Below, in pieces: positions 54,236-64,000 of a stretch of DNA of 64,000 nt (within the stretch, counting starts at the first letter, position 1; each line of letters begins with the position of its first letter). Below the pieces are notes generated by a model that saw nothing but the letters and a program-made list of their open reading frames with translations, did no database searches and had not been told where the DNA came from. A program made the translations under genes and the position numbers. Source of the stretch: Prorocentrum cordatum (lineage: Eukaryota; Sar; Dinophyceae; Prorocentrales; Prorocentraceae); NCBI GenBank assembly GCA_963575745.1, contig CAUYUJ010011570.1, forward strand, positions 187,001-251,000. Reading direction: 5' to 3'.

Positions 54236-55213
54236 CTACACCTACGCCAGACAGAGCACGCGAACACGATCGAGGAGATCGCGCTCAGCAAGGAGCGCAA
54301 AACGGAGCTGTCGGCGGAGGCGACGCCAGCCGAAATTTCGGACAACCGCTCCGCCCTCGGAGCGCTTGGATGGCTTTCATCGCAGACTCGACCAGACCTG
54401 TCAGCTGGAGTGGCCATGGGACAGCGCACCCAAAACAAGCCCACCATCCAGGACCCGCTCGAGACGAATCGGCTCATCAAGCTGGCGCGGAAGCGCGCGG
54501 GCGTGGGACTGGAATTCCCGAAGCAACGTGGACCGCTGTGCCTGGTCACTTACCACGAGGCCACCGGGGCCAATGCTGACGAGCCACCTGAAGGTGTCAT
54601 AGCTACGCTACTCACCAAAATCGTGGGCAACACCAACAAAAATATCAAGATCCGCTCGCAGGCCGGCTACGCGACGTTCATCGCCGACGCCAAACTGTTG
54701 TGCGGCGACACGGCGCGAGCGGGAATCGTTGATTGGCGATCAGGCACCATCAAGAGAGTTTGCAGATCTACGTTGGCAGCTGAGACGATGTCAGCAATAA
54801 ACGCATTAGGCTGTGCTCAGATCGCACGCTGTGTTTTCGCTTCGTTTGGGATGCCGGATGTTCATCCGGAAGATAATCCCCCGAGTTTGCTGCCGCTTGC
54901 TCAGGCCACATTTTGCGCTAGCTTGTACGATACGATGCACAAAGACGGTTACTCCAAGCTCCCGTCAGAGCGGCGCCTTTTGTTAAACCGATTCGGCCTC
55001 AAGGAGTCACTAGAAGACGAAATAAGTAATGAACTCGCTGCCGACGATCAGCGTAGCCAGCTGCCTCTCTTTTGGGTTCCGACCAGCAGTGTGGAGATCA
55101 GTTCACTAAGCGATCTGACGGCAGCGCCATCAGGGCAGTGCTGCGAGACACACGCCTCGCATTGCAGCATCAAAAGCCAACCGACCAGGCCCGAGAACAC
55201 GAGGCACATATGA
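54236..55213 (+). pseudogene. pol: RT thumb and RNase H of element A
   Basis: Part of a 378-codon frame: DNRSALGALGWLSSQTRPDL (copia G-x-L-x-WL...RPDL), DPLETNRLIKLARKRAGVGL, GYATFIADAKLLCGDTARAG, WRSGTIKRVCRSTLAAETMS and AINALG (RNase H Glu helix). The C-terminus (KDGYSKLPSERRLLLNRFGL) is outside the core. The final W-x-PT element appears as FWVPTSSVEISSLSD (no Asp-Gly). Confidence 0.7.
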
Positions 55214-55367
55214 ACAATGCCGGCTCGTTTTTCAAGCGCGCCATCCGCCCGGTTTCAAAATAGAGCGCAGCAGGCGCTCGGTTTTCAGCTTAGTTGAATG
55301 ACGTGAAAATGGCACGTCTAAACAGTCCAAGGCCAGATACTCACCGATCAGAAGAATTCTGCACGAG

Positions 55368-55653
55368 TGTGAAATATATAGCGTCCGTGCTGATATGTAT
55401 GTAGTGTAGCATAACAGGCAAGCAAGCATGCAGAGTGTAGTTATGGACCGTTGCCGTGCTGAAAATGGGCTCAATCCTTTTTTCCGGGCCTTTGAGCTTG
55501 GGCGTATCGGTAGGGGCCATCGCGGGTTCCGCTAAGCAAACATACTTCGCCATCCATTGCGGATATTATTGATATCATTGCTGTATCTCTGCTGACATAC
55601 AACCTCGCGGTTAGTATTGCACTTCGACCCCACTTTGCAGTATTGGGTCTACA
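55368..55653 (+). repeat. 3' LTR of element A
   Basis: TGTGAAAT...TCTACA; the canonical TG...CA ends are kept here. No clear polypurine tract precedes it (CAGAAGAATTCTGCACGAG). Confidence 0.85.
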
Positions 55654-55755
55654 GAAACGGAGACCCCCAACCGGGAAATCTGTCTCGGTTTCGTGTTCGT
55701 GTCGCGCGTGCGTGCGAGGCGAAGCTGCGCGTGATCCTCCTGTAGCTAGGCCGAT

Positions 55756-55930
55756 CGGAGCGAAAGTCCGTTTCCGTCCGCCGGTGGCCGGGAAGTGTCC
55801 CAATGGGGCCAGGCGGTGTCCCGGGTGTTCCGGGTGTCAATAGGAGCGAAAATCCCTTTCCCGTCCGCCGGTGGCCGGGAAGTGTTCCAGTTAGGCCGGG
55901 CGGTGTCCCGGGTGTCCCGGGTGTCTCGGG
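55756..55930 (+). repeat. 87-bp tandem pair
   Basis: Two units begin GGAGCGAAA(G/A)TCC, share GTCCGCCGGTGGCCGGGAAG and end in CGGTGTCCCGGGTGT repeats, about 85% identical. They sit just right of element A. Confidence 0.8.
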
Positions 55931-55964
55931 CTACCCGGCGCTAACGCATGTCGCTAATTTCACA

Positions 55965-56475
55965 ATTAATTTTGTTCGGCGCCTGCGGCGGGTTTTCTTA
56001 TCCAATCCAGCCCAGCTTATCTTATCCAACCCATAATGCCCAATCCAACCCATATGATCTTATCCAACCCATTTTGTCCCATCATATATATATAAATATA
56101 AAAGTATCCTACCCTATCCAGCGCACCCAACCCAATCCATCAATTCATTTGTTTTTGCGCCTGCGGCGGGTCAATCCAATCCATCTTATCTTATAAAACC
56201 CATTTCTTCCAATACAACCCAACTTATCTGATCACATCAATCTTATCCCATCTAATCCAATCCACCAAACCCAATCCATCAAATCAATGTTGTCGGCGAC
56301 TGCGGCGGGCTTTCTTATCCAATCCAGCTTAACTTATCCAGTTCATCTTGTCCAATCCAATCAATCTCATCTTATCCAACCAATACTGTTCCATCTTATC
56401 TTATCCGACCCAATCCAATCCATCCAACCCAATCCATCAATTCATTTGTTTCTGCGCCTGCGGCGGTCAGGGTGA
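55965..56475 (+). repeat. ATCCAATCC array with GCGCCTGCGGCGGG punctuation
   Basis: Short TTATCCAATCCA(A/T)C units are interrupted by G(C/A)GCCTGCGGCGGG-like words near 55979, 56158, 56294 and 56453. The higher-order period is roughly 140-180 bp. Confidence 0.85.
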
Positions 56476-56554
56476 CAGGCTGGAGGTCAATTAGGGTGGG
56501 CATTTGATCTCAATCCCCCCCACTCTCCTTATCGCCCGCAGGGCGGTCGCATAG

Positions 56555-56556
56555 GT

Positions 56557-56600
<44 letters not shown>

Positions 56601-56605
56601 CATAC
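56555..56605. repeat. (CT)n(AT)n microsatellite
   Basis: CTCTCTCT run followed by ATATATAT, ending directly at the right 21-bp array. Confidence 0.9.
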
Positions 56606-57125
56606 GCCCTTCGTGGCCCCCAGTCGTTCGTGCCCTCAGTGGCCCCCTAGTTGCCCTTTGTAGCCCCATTGCTGCCCTTCGTGGCCCCCCAGTCGTTCGT
56701 GCCCCGTGGCCTCAGTGGCCCCATTGCTGCCTTTCGTGGCCCCAACGTAGCGTCTTGTGCCCCCCCCCCGCTGCCTATTGTGGCCCCATTGCAGCCCTCA
56801 GTGGCCCAGGCGCTGCCCTTCATGGCCCCCTGTCGCTCGCGCCCTCAGTAGCCCCGTTGCTGCCATTCGTGGCCCCAGCGTAGCCTCTCGTGGCCCCCCT
56901 TGCTGCCCTCTGTGGCCCCGTCAATGCCCTCAGTGGCCCCGTTGCTGCCCTTCGTGGCCCCGCTGCTGCCCCCAGTGGCCTCCTTCGCTGCCCATTGTGG
57001 CTTCGTTGCTGCCCTTGGTGGCCCATGTGTATACGCCCTTCGTGGTCCCCGCTCGCGCTTGCCCCCAGTGGCCCCATTGCTGCCCTTCGTGGCCCCGCTG
57101 CTGCCCTTCAGTAGCCTCAATGCTG
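56605..57125. repeat. 21-bp GCCCTTCGTGGCCCC array, right
   Basis: Same units and long variant (CATACGCCCTTCGTGGCCCC + CAGTCGTTCGTG) as 46750-47395, same orientation. The two arrays flank element A and its immediate neighbourhood. Confidence 0.88.
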
Positions 57126-57189
57126 CTTCTCTCGTCCGCAGTTCTGCTCCTTCCCTCTTGTCCCTTGCCTCCCTCCCTTACCCCCACTC

Positions 57190-57545
57190 CTTTCCTCCTA
57201 GTTTTTGTTTTCTCTCTCTCTCTCTCTCCCTCTCTCTCCCTCTCTCTTTCTTTCTGTCGCTCTCTCTCTCTCTCTCTTTTTCCTTTCTCACTCCTCTTGC
57301 TCTTTTAGGGGCCGCGCCCAATACACGTGACAGGTCAGGATGCTGTACCCCCCAGAGAGGGTACGATCGAAGACGAAGAGGGCGGGTATCGGGGGTTGGG
57401 GATACACATGGTGAGGAACAAGCGAGCAGAAAAGAGCGAACAGTCTTGAACTGATCGTTAGTGAAATTGTTGTTGGTGTTGTTGGTGGTGGTGCTGTTGT
57501 TGTGTCGTTCTCTCTCTCTCTCTCTCTCGCGCTCTTTCTCCTTTT
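57190..57545. repeat. CT-rich and GTT microsatellites
   Basis: CTCTCTCTCT runs at 57210-57290 and 57508-57545, with GTTGTTGGTGTTGTTGG between (57465-57500). Between them a unique ~150-bp stretch shows no gene. Confidence 0.85.
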
Positions 57546-57549
57546 ATAT

Positions 57550-58230
57550 TTGCACGCGTGCGTGTGGGGCTTCTCCCATCCCTCCAGAACACAGGTAATG
57601 CGACTACGAACCAAATGCTCGCAGCGCGTCTCCATGGAAAAGGGTCGATACTCAACTCGAGGCTGCGGCGCCCTGCCGCTGGCTCCAGGCAACCTGCGCT
57701 GCGCGATGACGGGAAGGGCGGCGGACGCCCAAGTGGGAGGCCAGGGCCAGAGAAACTCAGCAAGCGGGCGGGCAAGCGGGAAAAGACAGGAACGGGGACA
57801 GCAAGCAGGGAGACGGGAGACACGGAGGAGGGAGGGGAGGAACAAGGGCAAACAGACTGGCGGGCAGCGGGGCCGGGAGAGAAAGGGCCACCCGCGACGA
57901 GGCGATGGACACCACGGCGGTGACGCCGACAAGGCGGCGGAGGCGGAGGGAGTGCTTGAGATGGTGGCGGTCGTCGGGTCGTCACCCGTGGGGGGTCGTC
58001 GTCGGGGGATCGACGCGGGGGGGCCGTCGGTCGGGAAAGATGTCGGGAAAGGCGTCGGGAACCTTTTTGGGGTGCTAACCGAACCCAGCACAACCACTGG
58101 CCGTGGCGGGCAGCAAAGTCACGCGGGCAGGCTTTGGCGGCGAAGGCGTTGCAATCAGCCTGACGTACGTGCCGTCGCACGTCTGGCCAGTGCGGCCTCG
58201 TCGGGCGGCGGAAGCTGTGCCCTAAGTCAA
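57550..58230. other. Unassigned GC-rich region
   Basis: Open frames on both strands (plus 57502-58233; minus 57288-58180) are Arg/Gly- or Pro/Arg/Ser-rich and reflect composition. No motif is recognised. Confidence 0.35.
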
Positions 58231-59930
58231 TGACATAGTCGACTCTTTAGATCGCGATGCCCGCATCCACGACTGCCGCAGCCAACGGGTGGAATGCCGC
58301 TCGTGCATACGGCGAAATTGTCCCAGCCGTCAGCGCCGGCCTCAACAAAGTGGTGGTCATGCAGGGACTGGATTCGTGGTGCGTTACCCACTATGTTCAG
58401 GGTAGGACAGATAACGCGCACTCGTTGCATACTGGATCCCATTGCTTCCTCCACTGCGATGTCCACTGGGAGGATGACTACACGCGCAGTCATTCGCCAG
58501 CGCGCGTGCCCGTCGTGGGACGCAGTTGCGGGCCCATCGTCACTAGGCAGTCCGTGCCTTGCGCACGCAGTGCCACAGGAAGTCGCCGTCGCATAGAGTA
58601 TCACCACGCCGCTGGCCTTCGCCATGGTAACCCGCGGGTGCATCTCTGGCGCTTACTCGCGCGCTTGATCGATGACCGGAATGTCATCAGGACGGACCGA
58701 GCGTGCCAGCGCCGACGTTGGTCCAGGAGATGTTCTCTGCCCGTGGGCAGGCCGCGGCGACGTGGAAGCCCGAATGTTCTTGGCTCTTCGATGGCCAGTT
58801 CGTCTGCGAGATTTCGCCACGAAACGAAGTCCCTGGGACAGCCGAGAACACGCTCATCTCTGGGGGCGCCCTGCGAGCCATGGCTCTCGTGGCCCAACTT
58901 GCCTTGCCTGCGCAGGTGGGGGCGCATGCGATGACAATGAGGCCCAGCCAGCGCTTGTCCCAGACCAAGTAAGCTACTCCACAGGCGCGTCTGGCGCACC
59001 AGGGCGGGCGTCACCCACGCCTCCATCCTGTATCCAAGGGCTCCGTGGAGTGCTCGCCTCCCGCAAGTGCTGACGTGGGAATGCTGAAATGGCACCCACA
59101 TGTACAGCACCACTTCGGCAGGAATGACACGCGAAGGCCCCAGCGCGACCATCGTCCTGAAAGGCGCGACGCATGCAGTCCACAAGGCCATCCTTTCTCG
59201 CAGGTGAGGAGATGTATCGAGCAGAAGTCGGTCCAGAGATGGACGCGGGAAAGCCAGCGGGCACGGAAGCCCAATCAACGCTGACTACAAACTTGGCCAC
59301 ATCTTCGGAAGCCCGCGCATCGAACCGAGACACGCCGGGCCGTCTGCCTGCCTAATAGCGCTGGGGGCGCCGCGCCGACTGCAAGACCCGGACCCGCGGG
59401 GCCCGTCGCAAACGCCTCGGCAGCCATGATCTGTTCGTCCATCTCGGCCTGCGGAAGAGCTCAGAACGCGCGGCGATGCGAGTCCCAGATCCTCGCAGGG
59501 CACGCGACGGCGGCAAACGGGGAAAAACTGGTGGTGCGCAGGCTGCTCACGAATTGTCTCCGTGCCGAACAGGCACCGCGTCCCGCATTGAATGGCCCAC
59601 TCTAATGCTTGCAAGGGCCAGACGAGAGAACCAGGGACTCGCGACGAAGGCCGCGAGCGCGCTGCGCGTTGCAGTCCCAGTCCCGCACGAGAACGGACGA
59701 CGTCTTCTCTGCATCCGGCATGTCGCGAAGGGCCATGCCATTCGCGCGTGGCTCCTCGACGCGCAGGCGCGCGCTTGACCGAAAGCCAGTTGGCAGCCGC
59801 CGCGCAGCAGGCGGGGGATCCAGGCCGGCTGCGAAACTGTGAACTCAGTTCGCATGCCTCCAGCGCCGACGTAGCACGCGTGGCTGGGCAATGCGAACGC
59901 GGACCCAGGTGCTCGTAACTTCTTTTCATA
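58230..59930. other. Unassigned region with coding-like composition on both strands
   Basis: It is non-repetitive with several overlapping frames. The plus frame 58257-58934 (KVVVMQGLDSWCVTHYVQGR) and minus frames 58227-58643, 58601-59278 and 58974-59333 are all moderately protein-like. No known domain was placed on either strand, and no full exon-intron model could be built. It may be a multi-exon gene or a decayed one. Confidence 0.3.
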
Positions 59931-59997
59931 CGAACGCCCGATTTGTTTGAACGCCCCTCTGCATGGTCGTCAAGGATGATGACCTGGTGGGAACCCT

Positions 59998-60380
59998 ATG
60001 ACCCACCCGCCCAAGACTCCACCCATGGTCTTCCGCTCTCTATTGCCACCCCAGATGCACGGTGGCGCGCGGCCAAGGGCAGCGGGCGCGCGCAGCCCGC
60101 GGCGACCAAATGCAACGCGGCAAGATGCTGCATCGCAACGCGATAATATGATCGCGGTCCTCAACACGCAGGACGACGACGCGCTCCGCGGCAAAGAGAA
60201 ACTCCGAATGAAAGACAGCCTGATGCCGCAAACCCAGTGCTCCTTCACCCCAAGGCACGGCATGTCATGCAATGTCGGCGCGGGGAGTGGCATGGGGGAA
60301 GGGGGGGCACGGGGAAGAGGTCGCTTCAAACACAGCTCCACTTCGGGCAAGCATTGGGTAAGCAGTGCGCCGAGGGCCCA
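59998..60380 (+). other. Possible exon of unknown product
   Basis: Within an open plus frame, 60130-60240 reads DNMIAVLNTQDDDALRGKEK followed by LRMKDSLMPQTQ. It is hydrophilic, with mostly G/C third positions, so exon-like. Outside this stretch the frame runs into low-complexity GA-rich sequence. No family is recognised; the opposite strand is also open. Confidence 0.2.
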
Positions 60381-60660
60381 GGTCAGACTATTCAGGCGGG
60401 GGAGGAGGGGGGAGGAGTGGAGGAGCGGGAAAGAGGGGACGGTAAGGGAAGGGTCAGGGGTCAGGAAAGAGGGGAAGGGAGCGAGGGAACAGGAGAGGAA
60501 CGAGAAGATGATGCGGGGACGAGGGTGTGGGGAAAGGTGAGGTGGAGGAGCAGGAAGGGAGGGGCGGTGATGGAGAGGTAGAGCGTCAGAAGGTACCCCT
60601 TCCAGCGACGAGGGGATCGGAGTGCGGAGAGGATTAACGCAAGAGGAAATGGTGAGGGAA
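60380..60660. repeat. GA-rich low-complexity tract
   Basis: GGGGAGGAGGGGGGAGGAG and GGAACAGGAGAGGAACGAG-type sequence, nearly pure purine on the plus strand. Confidence 0.8.
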
Positions 60661-60979
60661 AGGAGCGATGCATGCGCTTCCACATTACCAGTCTGGCCCG
60701 CACCCCCACCACCAGCCCTCTCCGCTCCTCATACACGCCCTGGGGCGACAATGCGCTGGGAAGGTCGAGGCAAGCGAGGCGACGTTGCGCGAAAAAACAA
60801 CCTGCGAGCGAAACGGTGGCAATACGTGATGCGGGATGGCTCTCTCTCTCTCTCTTTCTCTCTCCCCCTCCGCGAGAGCAACAATATCATTCCTCAGCAA
60901 GCTACGGGGCCGCTGACGCCTGAAAGAACATTGTGTATGCCTCCTGGGAATTGTTCGCCTCCATCTCCTCGATCCATCC

Positions 60980-61130
60980 TGGGCGAACACAGCCCATGCA
61001 CATCCATACGTATATCTATATATATGTACACATACGAATAGACATGTACTATATACGATGTGTGCATATGCATGTAGGAGGTGATGTATATATATATATA
61101 TATATACATATATATATTTATACATGTGTG
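60980..61130. repeat. TATA/CATACATA-rich microsatellite
   Basis: CATACGTATATCTATATATATG and ATATATATATATATACATATA runs. They are microsatellite, not promoter, by context. Confidence 0.85.
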
Positions 61131-61379
61131 TGTGCACGATACAGCTGCTTCAAACAATGGTTGCAAGCGAGGGTTCTTACTTGCGGTCCAATGGACTGGG
61201 CCATGTCTTCGGTATGGCGGCTAGTTGGTCGCCGTCGCCGCTCCGTCGCCGCCTCGCCGCCGACCGCCCGTCCTCTCGGCTGGGTCTTCGGCCTGGCGGT
61301 TATGTGGCCGCCGTCGCCGCCCATCGCCGCCTCGTCGCCGCCGTTGGCGCTCAAAGAATTCGACCCTGCGGCGCGCTCG

Positions 61380-61830
61380 TAGATCGATCAGAACAAGATT
61401 GCACTTGCACCAACTAGGTTGCACAACCACGTATATTGCACCGCGTAGGTTGCACTACATATATTTGGCCATCAAAGATTCCACAACATCCATTGCACAT
61501 TATTTCTAACACCACCTGGGTTGCGCGACATGGATTGGACAACATTGTGCGCCACATATATTGCACAGCATGTATTGCACTACGTAGTTTGCACCAAGTC
61601 GATTGCACCGCATAGGTTGCACTACACATGTTGCACACGATTGGCGACAACGGACTATTACGCAACAGCGAAGTGCACACCATAGATTGCTCCACATGCA
61701 ATACACAACATGTATTGTACCACATGTATGGTACACCGTGTGTAAGTTGTACAACAAAAATAGCACAACATAACACGGCATACAGTACACCGCGCAGAGC
61801 GCACAACTTCCGTACACACATACATTATAA
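61380..61830 (+). repeat. 14-bp TTGCAC(N)ACGTAGG array
   Basis: About 17 near-perfect 14-bp steps from 61400 to 61640 (TTGCACCAACTAGG, TTGCACCGCGTAGG, TTGCACTACGTAGT...). The array is more degenerate to 61830. Related words recur at 62840-62900 and 63220-63360. Confidence 0.8.
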
Positions 61831-61968
61831 AAATACGTATATGTATATACACCAGAAATACATATACGTATATGCACATTCCGTGTATATATACATACCG
61901 TGTAATCCATATATGTATACGCATCCCGTATTCGCCGGCCCAACGGGCCAGAGACGTGCTAAGATCTC

Positions 61969-62779
61969 CGGTAACTGGTTAAGAATTCTCTAGTTCGCGC
62001 GCGCGGGGCGGCCCCTGGGGGTCCCCAGACGAAAAGTACCCCGGCAAGGTCCTGAGAGAGTCCCGAGAGGAGCCCCCCAGAGCGCTCCAGGAGCGCTCCA
62101 TGAGCGCACCAACAGGGCTCCGAGACGTCCCCGAAAGGCCAAGAGGCCCCCAAGAGGCCCCCAAGATGGTACACGAGGGGTCCGACATGCCACAAGATCG
62201 CTCCAAGACGCCCAAGATAGCCCCCAGACGCCCCAAGAGGCCTCCCAGAGCACTCCCAAGAGGGCCCCCGGAGGCAAAATTCATTGTTTTTCCTTAGGTT
62301 TTTGAGAGATTTTGGAGCTTCCACCTTTTCGGTTCCCGACGCCCCAAGACGGCCCCAGAGGCCCCCAAGATCGCCCCAAGAGGGCCCAAGAGGCCCCCAA
62401 GAGGGCCCCAAGATGGCCCAAGAGGGCTCGAAGACGGCCCAAGAAGCCTCCAAGACGGTCCAAGAGGGCCCCAAGAACACCCCCAAAGGGGCCCCAGAGA
62501 GGGAACACGAAACAAAATTTCGCGCCCTCGGCCCTAAGAAGCCCCTACGAGGCCCCAAGAGGCCCCTAAGAGGCCCCAAGAGGCCCCCACGAGGCCCTCA
62601 GGAGGCCCCCAAGAGTCCCCCAAGCGGCCCCAGGAGGCCCCCCAAATGCCCCCCCGAGCGCCCCAGGAGTCCCCCAAGCGGCCCCAGGAACCCCCACAGC
62701 GCCGCATTGACACCAGGCCCTCGGGCAAACGGCAGACATGAGACCGTATGGGCCGGCGGAATGAGCGAAGCGATTCAAT
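61969..62779. repeat. Head-and-tail dispersed element with CAAGAGG core, copy 2
   Basis: Head 61990-62056 and tail 62759-62779 match copy 1 (1862-2650). An AT-rich island lies at 62276-62335. The core is CCCCAAGAGGCCC-like units. Length is about 810 bp against about 790 bp for copy 1. Confidence 0.6.
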
Positions 62780-62789
62780 CTAATGACAT

Positions 62790-63475
62790 GTGTATACACC
62801 GTAAACGTACAAATTCCGCATGTACATATATACACATATGCATTGCACTTCGTGGACTGCGCACATCAGATTGCACAACACATGTAACTACATCTATTGA
62901 ATTGCAGTCAGACTTAGGCCAGACCAACGTCCCTCAAGAACATGAGACCCTCAGTCGGTCAAACCGAACTGAAAATCTAAGGGTATCCCCCCCAAGGTGC
63001 ACAAGAGCATCCAACAAGCACGGAAAACACTAGGGTACCCTCCTCGAACCGATTTCGATCTGATATCTCGGTCCGACTGTATTGCACAGCTGACTGTGCA
63101 TAGCACATATCATTTCACATGCATAGGTGTATACACATGTCGCGGTCAAGACAAGTTGTACCACATCGATTGTCCCATATATATATATGTATTGGTGAAC
63201 ACGGGGGGATATCCATTACACAATAGATATTGCAACACATCTAAGACACAACGTACGTTACTCATCATACTCTTGCACAGCATGGACCGGACAACCACTA
63301 CCGTTTGCAAGCAACAGGGTGCACAGCCATCTTGCACGACATACAGAACACCACATAGTTTGCACAACAGCTGCTTCACGACAGCTACTGCTGAAAACAT
63401 CAGGATTGTGATCAAAGCTGGCCAACATCTGTTTATACGCGTGCATTTATATATAAATGGATAAATGTTTATACA
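62790..63475. other. Unassigned AT-richer sequence
   Basis: Contains ACATATATACACATATG microsatellite bits and scattered TTGCACAACA words related to the 14-bp array. No gene is recognised. Confidence 0.4.
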
Positions 63476-63495
63476 TTTATGTATGTATTAGGTTC

Positions 63496-63586
63496 TAACC
63501 GTGGCGCGCGCTTCACGCGCGCTTGCTCTCTGACCGTGGCCACGGAACTGCTCCGAAGACGGTATGAGCAGGCACAGGTCCAAGTA
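63496..63586 (+). other. Possible plus-strand exon
   Basis: After TGTATGTATTAG the plus strand reads NRGARFTRACSLTVATELLR then RRYEQAQ, ending at a GT (GTCCAAG, after CAGGCACAG). The helical, G/C-third-position stretch is exon-like, but too short to identify. Confidence 0.2.
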
Positions 63587-63609
63587 TGTGACGTTAGCCC
63601 AGAAATCCG

Positions 63610-63790
63610 ACCTCCTCCCCGTCCTCCGCCTCCCCCTCCGCCTCCTCCTGCCTCTCCGCCCCCTCCTCCCCCTTCCCCCTCCGTCCCCTCCCCCTTCCCC
63701 TCCTCCTCCTCCACCTCCTCCACCTCCTCCACTTCCTCCTCTCCCTCCTTTTCCTCCTCCTCTCCTCCTCCTCCTCCTCCTCCTCCCCTC
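63610..63790. repeat. CCTCCTCC pyrimidine tract
   Basis: Nearly pure C/T on the plus strand. It could serve as an intron pyrimidine tract for a downstream plus-strand exon. Confidence 0.85.
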
Positions 63791-63931
63791 AAACGATTTG
63801 GGCTGAAGCGCCAAGTCCCACGCCCCCGTGCGTGGGCGAGTGCTCGCAGCCATCCTTGTACTTCTACGTAGTGCCCGGGGGATGTTGCAGCAGGTGTGCC
63901 CCATCACCTGCCTGCATCAACGAAAGCAGGG

Positions 63932-63979
63932 ATAACTTTTACGATGTCAGCCCCCCGCCGCCCATGGAGCAGGTGTCCG
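63932..63979 (+). other. Possible plus-strand exon at the right edge
   Basis: ACGAAAGCAG is followed by an open stretch reading DNFYDVSPPPPMEQ and then GTGTCC. Borders look like AG and GT. It is too short to name; the window ends 21 bp later. Confidence 0.22.
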
Positions 63980-64000
63980 TTTTGCCAAACGTGTGAATAC

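Larger units (their letters stand above)
47457..55658 (+). mobile_element. 8.2-kb copia-type LTR retrotransposon (element A)
   Basis: LTRs at 47462-47740 and 55368-55653 (about 85% identical by eye) are flanked by the same 5-bp GAAAC (47457-47461 and 55654-55658). PBS and copia-ordered gag, protease, integrase, RT and RNase H lie between, all on the plus strand. Many stops and frameshifts and the LTR divergence show an old, dead copy. It carries none of the Tpt1 or RING segments of element C, and none of its 14-nt stem-loops were noticed. Confidence 0.88.

Noticed and set aside
61090-61125. TATA-box promoter
   Set aside because: Long TA microsatellite; dinoflagellates generally lack canonical TATA promoters and no gene start follows.

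Overview
The window looks like dinoflagellate nuclear DNA. The strongest evidence is a full-length relict of the dinoflagellate spliced leader (DinoSL), on the minus strand at 14852-14872. It sits at the 5' end of an intronless gene flanked by 20-bp target-site duplications. High GC, many decayed copia-type elements and long degenerate short-unit repeat arrays fit the same assignment. Genus cannot be told from sequence alone. Very little is host coding sequence.

Layout. 0-13 kb: simple repeats, a 42-bp minisatellite (3.1-4.2 kb), a recent 1,233-bp duplication (3508-4740 and 6014-7246), GGTTCGAACC-rich clusters in opposite orientations (7.4 and 10.4 kb), and an SPX-domain-like exon on the minus strand (11.2 kb). 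13.8-15.5 kb: a dispersed repeat interrupted by a retroposed gene for a TMEM8/myomaker-type CREST membrane protein. 16-19 kb: unassigned sequence and a CAAGATGG-type array.

19.34-34.20 kb is a complete but decayed 14.9-kb LTR retrotransposon on the minus strand, with ~250-260-bp LTRs, a primer-binding site and a 5-bp TSD. Besides gag, integrase, RT and RNase H it carries a Tpt1/KptA (RNA 2'-phosphotransferase)-like domain, a RING-H2-like finger and a methyltransferase-like segment. It is also studded with about 22 copies of a 14-nt stem-loop that pairs best on the sense strand.

34.5-47.4 kb: CAAGATGG arrays, a second SPX-like exon (39.1 kb, minus), a 10-bp AGGATTCCTC array split by a 5'-truncated LINE-like element (RT plus RNase H), then a 21-bp array. 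47.46-55.65 kb: a second, smaller copia-type element (8.2 kb, plus strand) with TSD. 55.7-64 kb: further tandem arrays, an unassigned open region (58.2-60.5 kb), a second copy of a head-and-tail repeat element (61.97-62.78 kb), and exon-like pieces at the right edge.

Most host-gene content is therefore one retrogene plus possible exons of one SPX gene more than 28 kb long. The large retroelement and the retrogene would lie inside its introns. Domain names come from reading motifs by eye; no database search was run.
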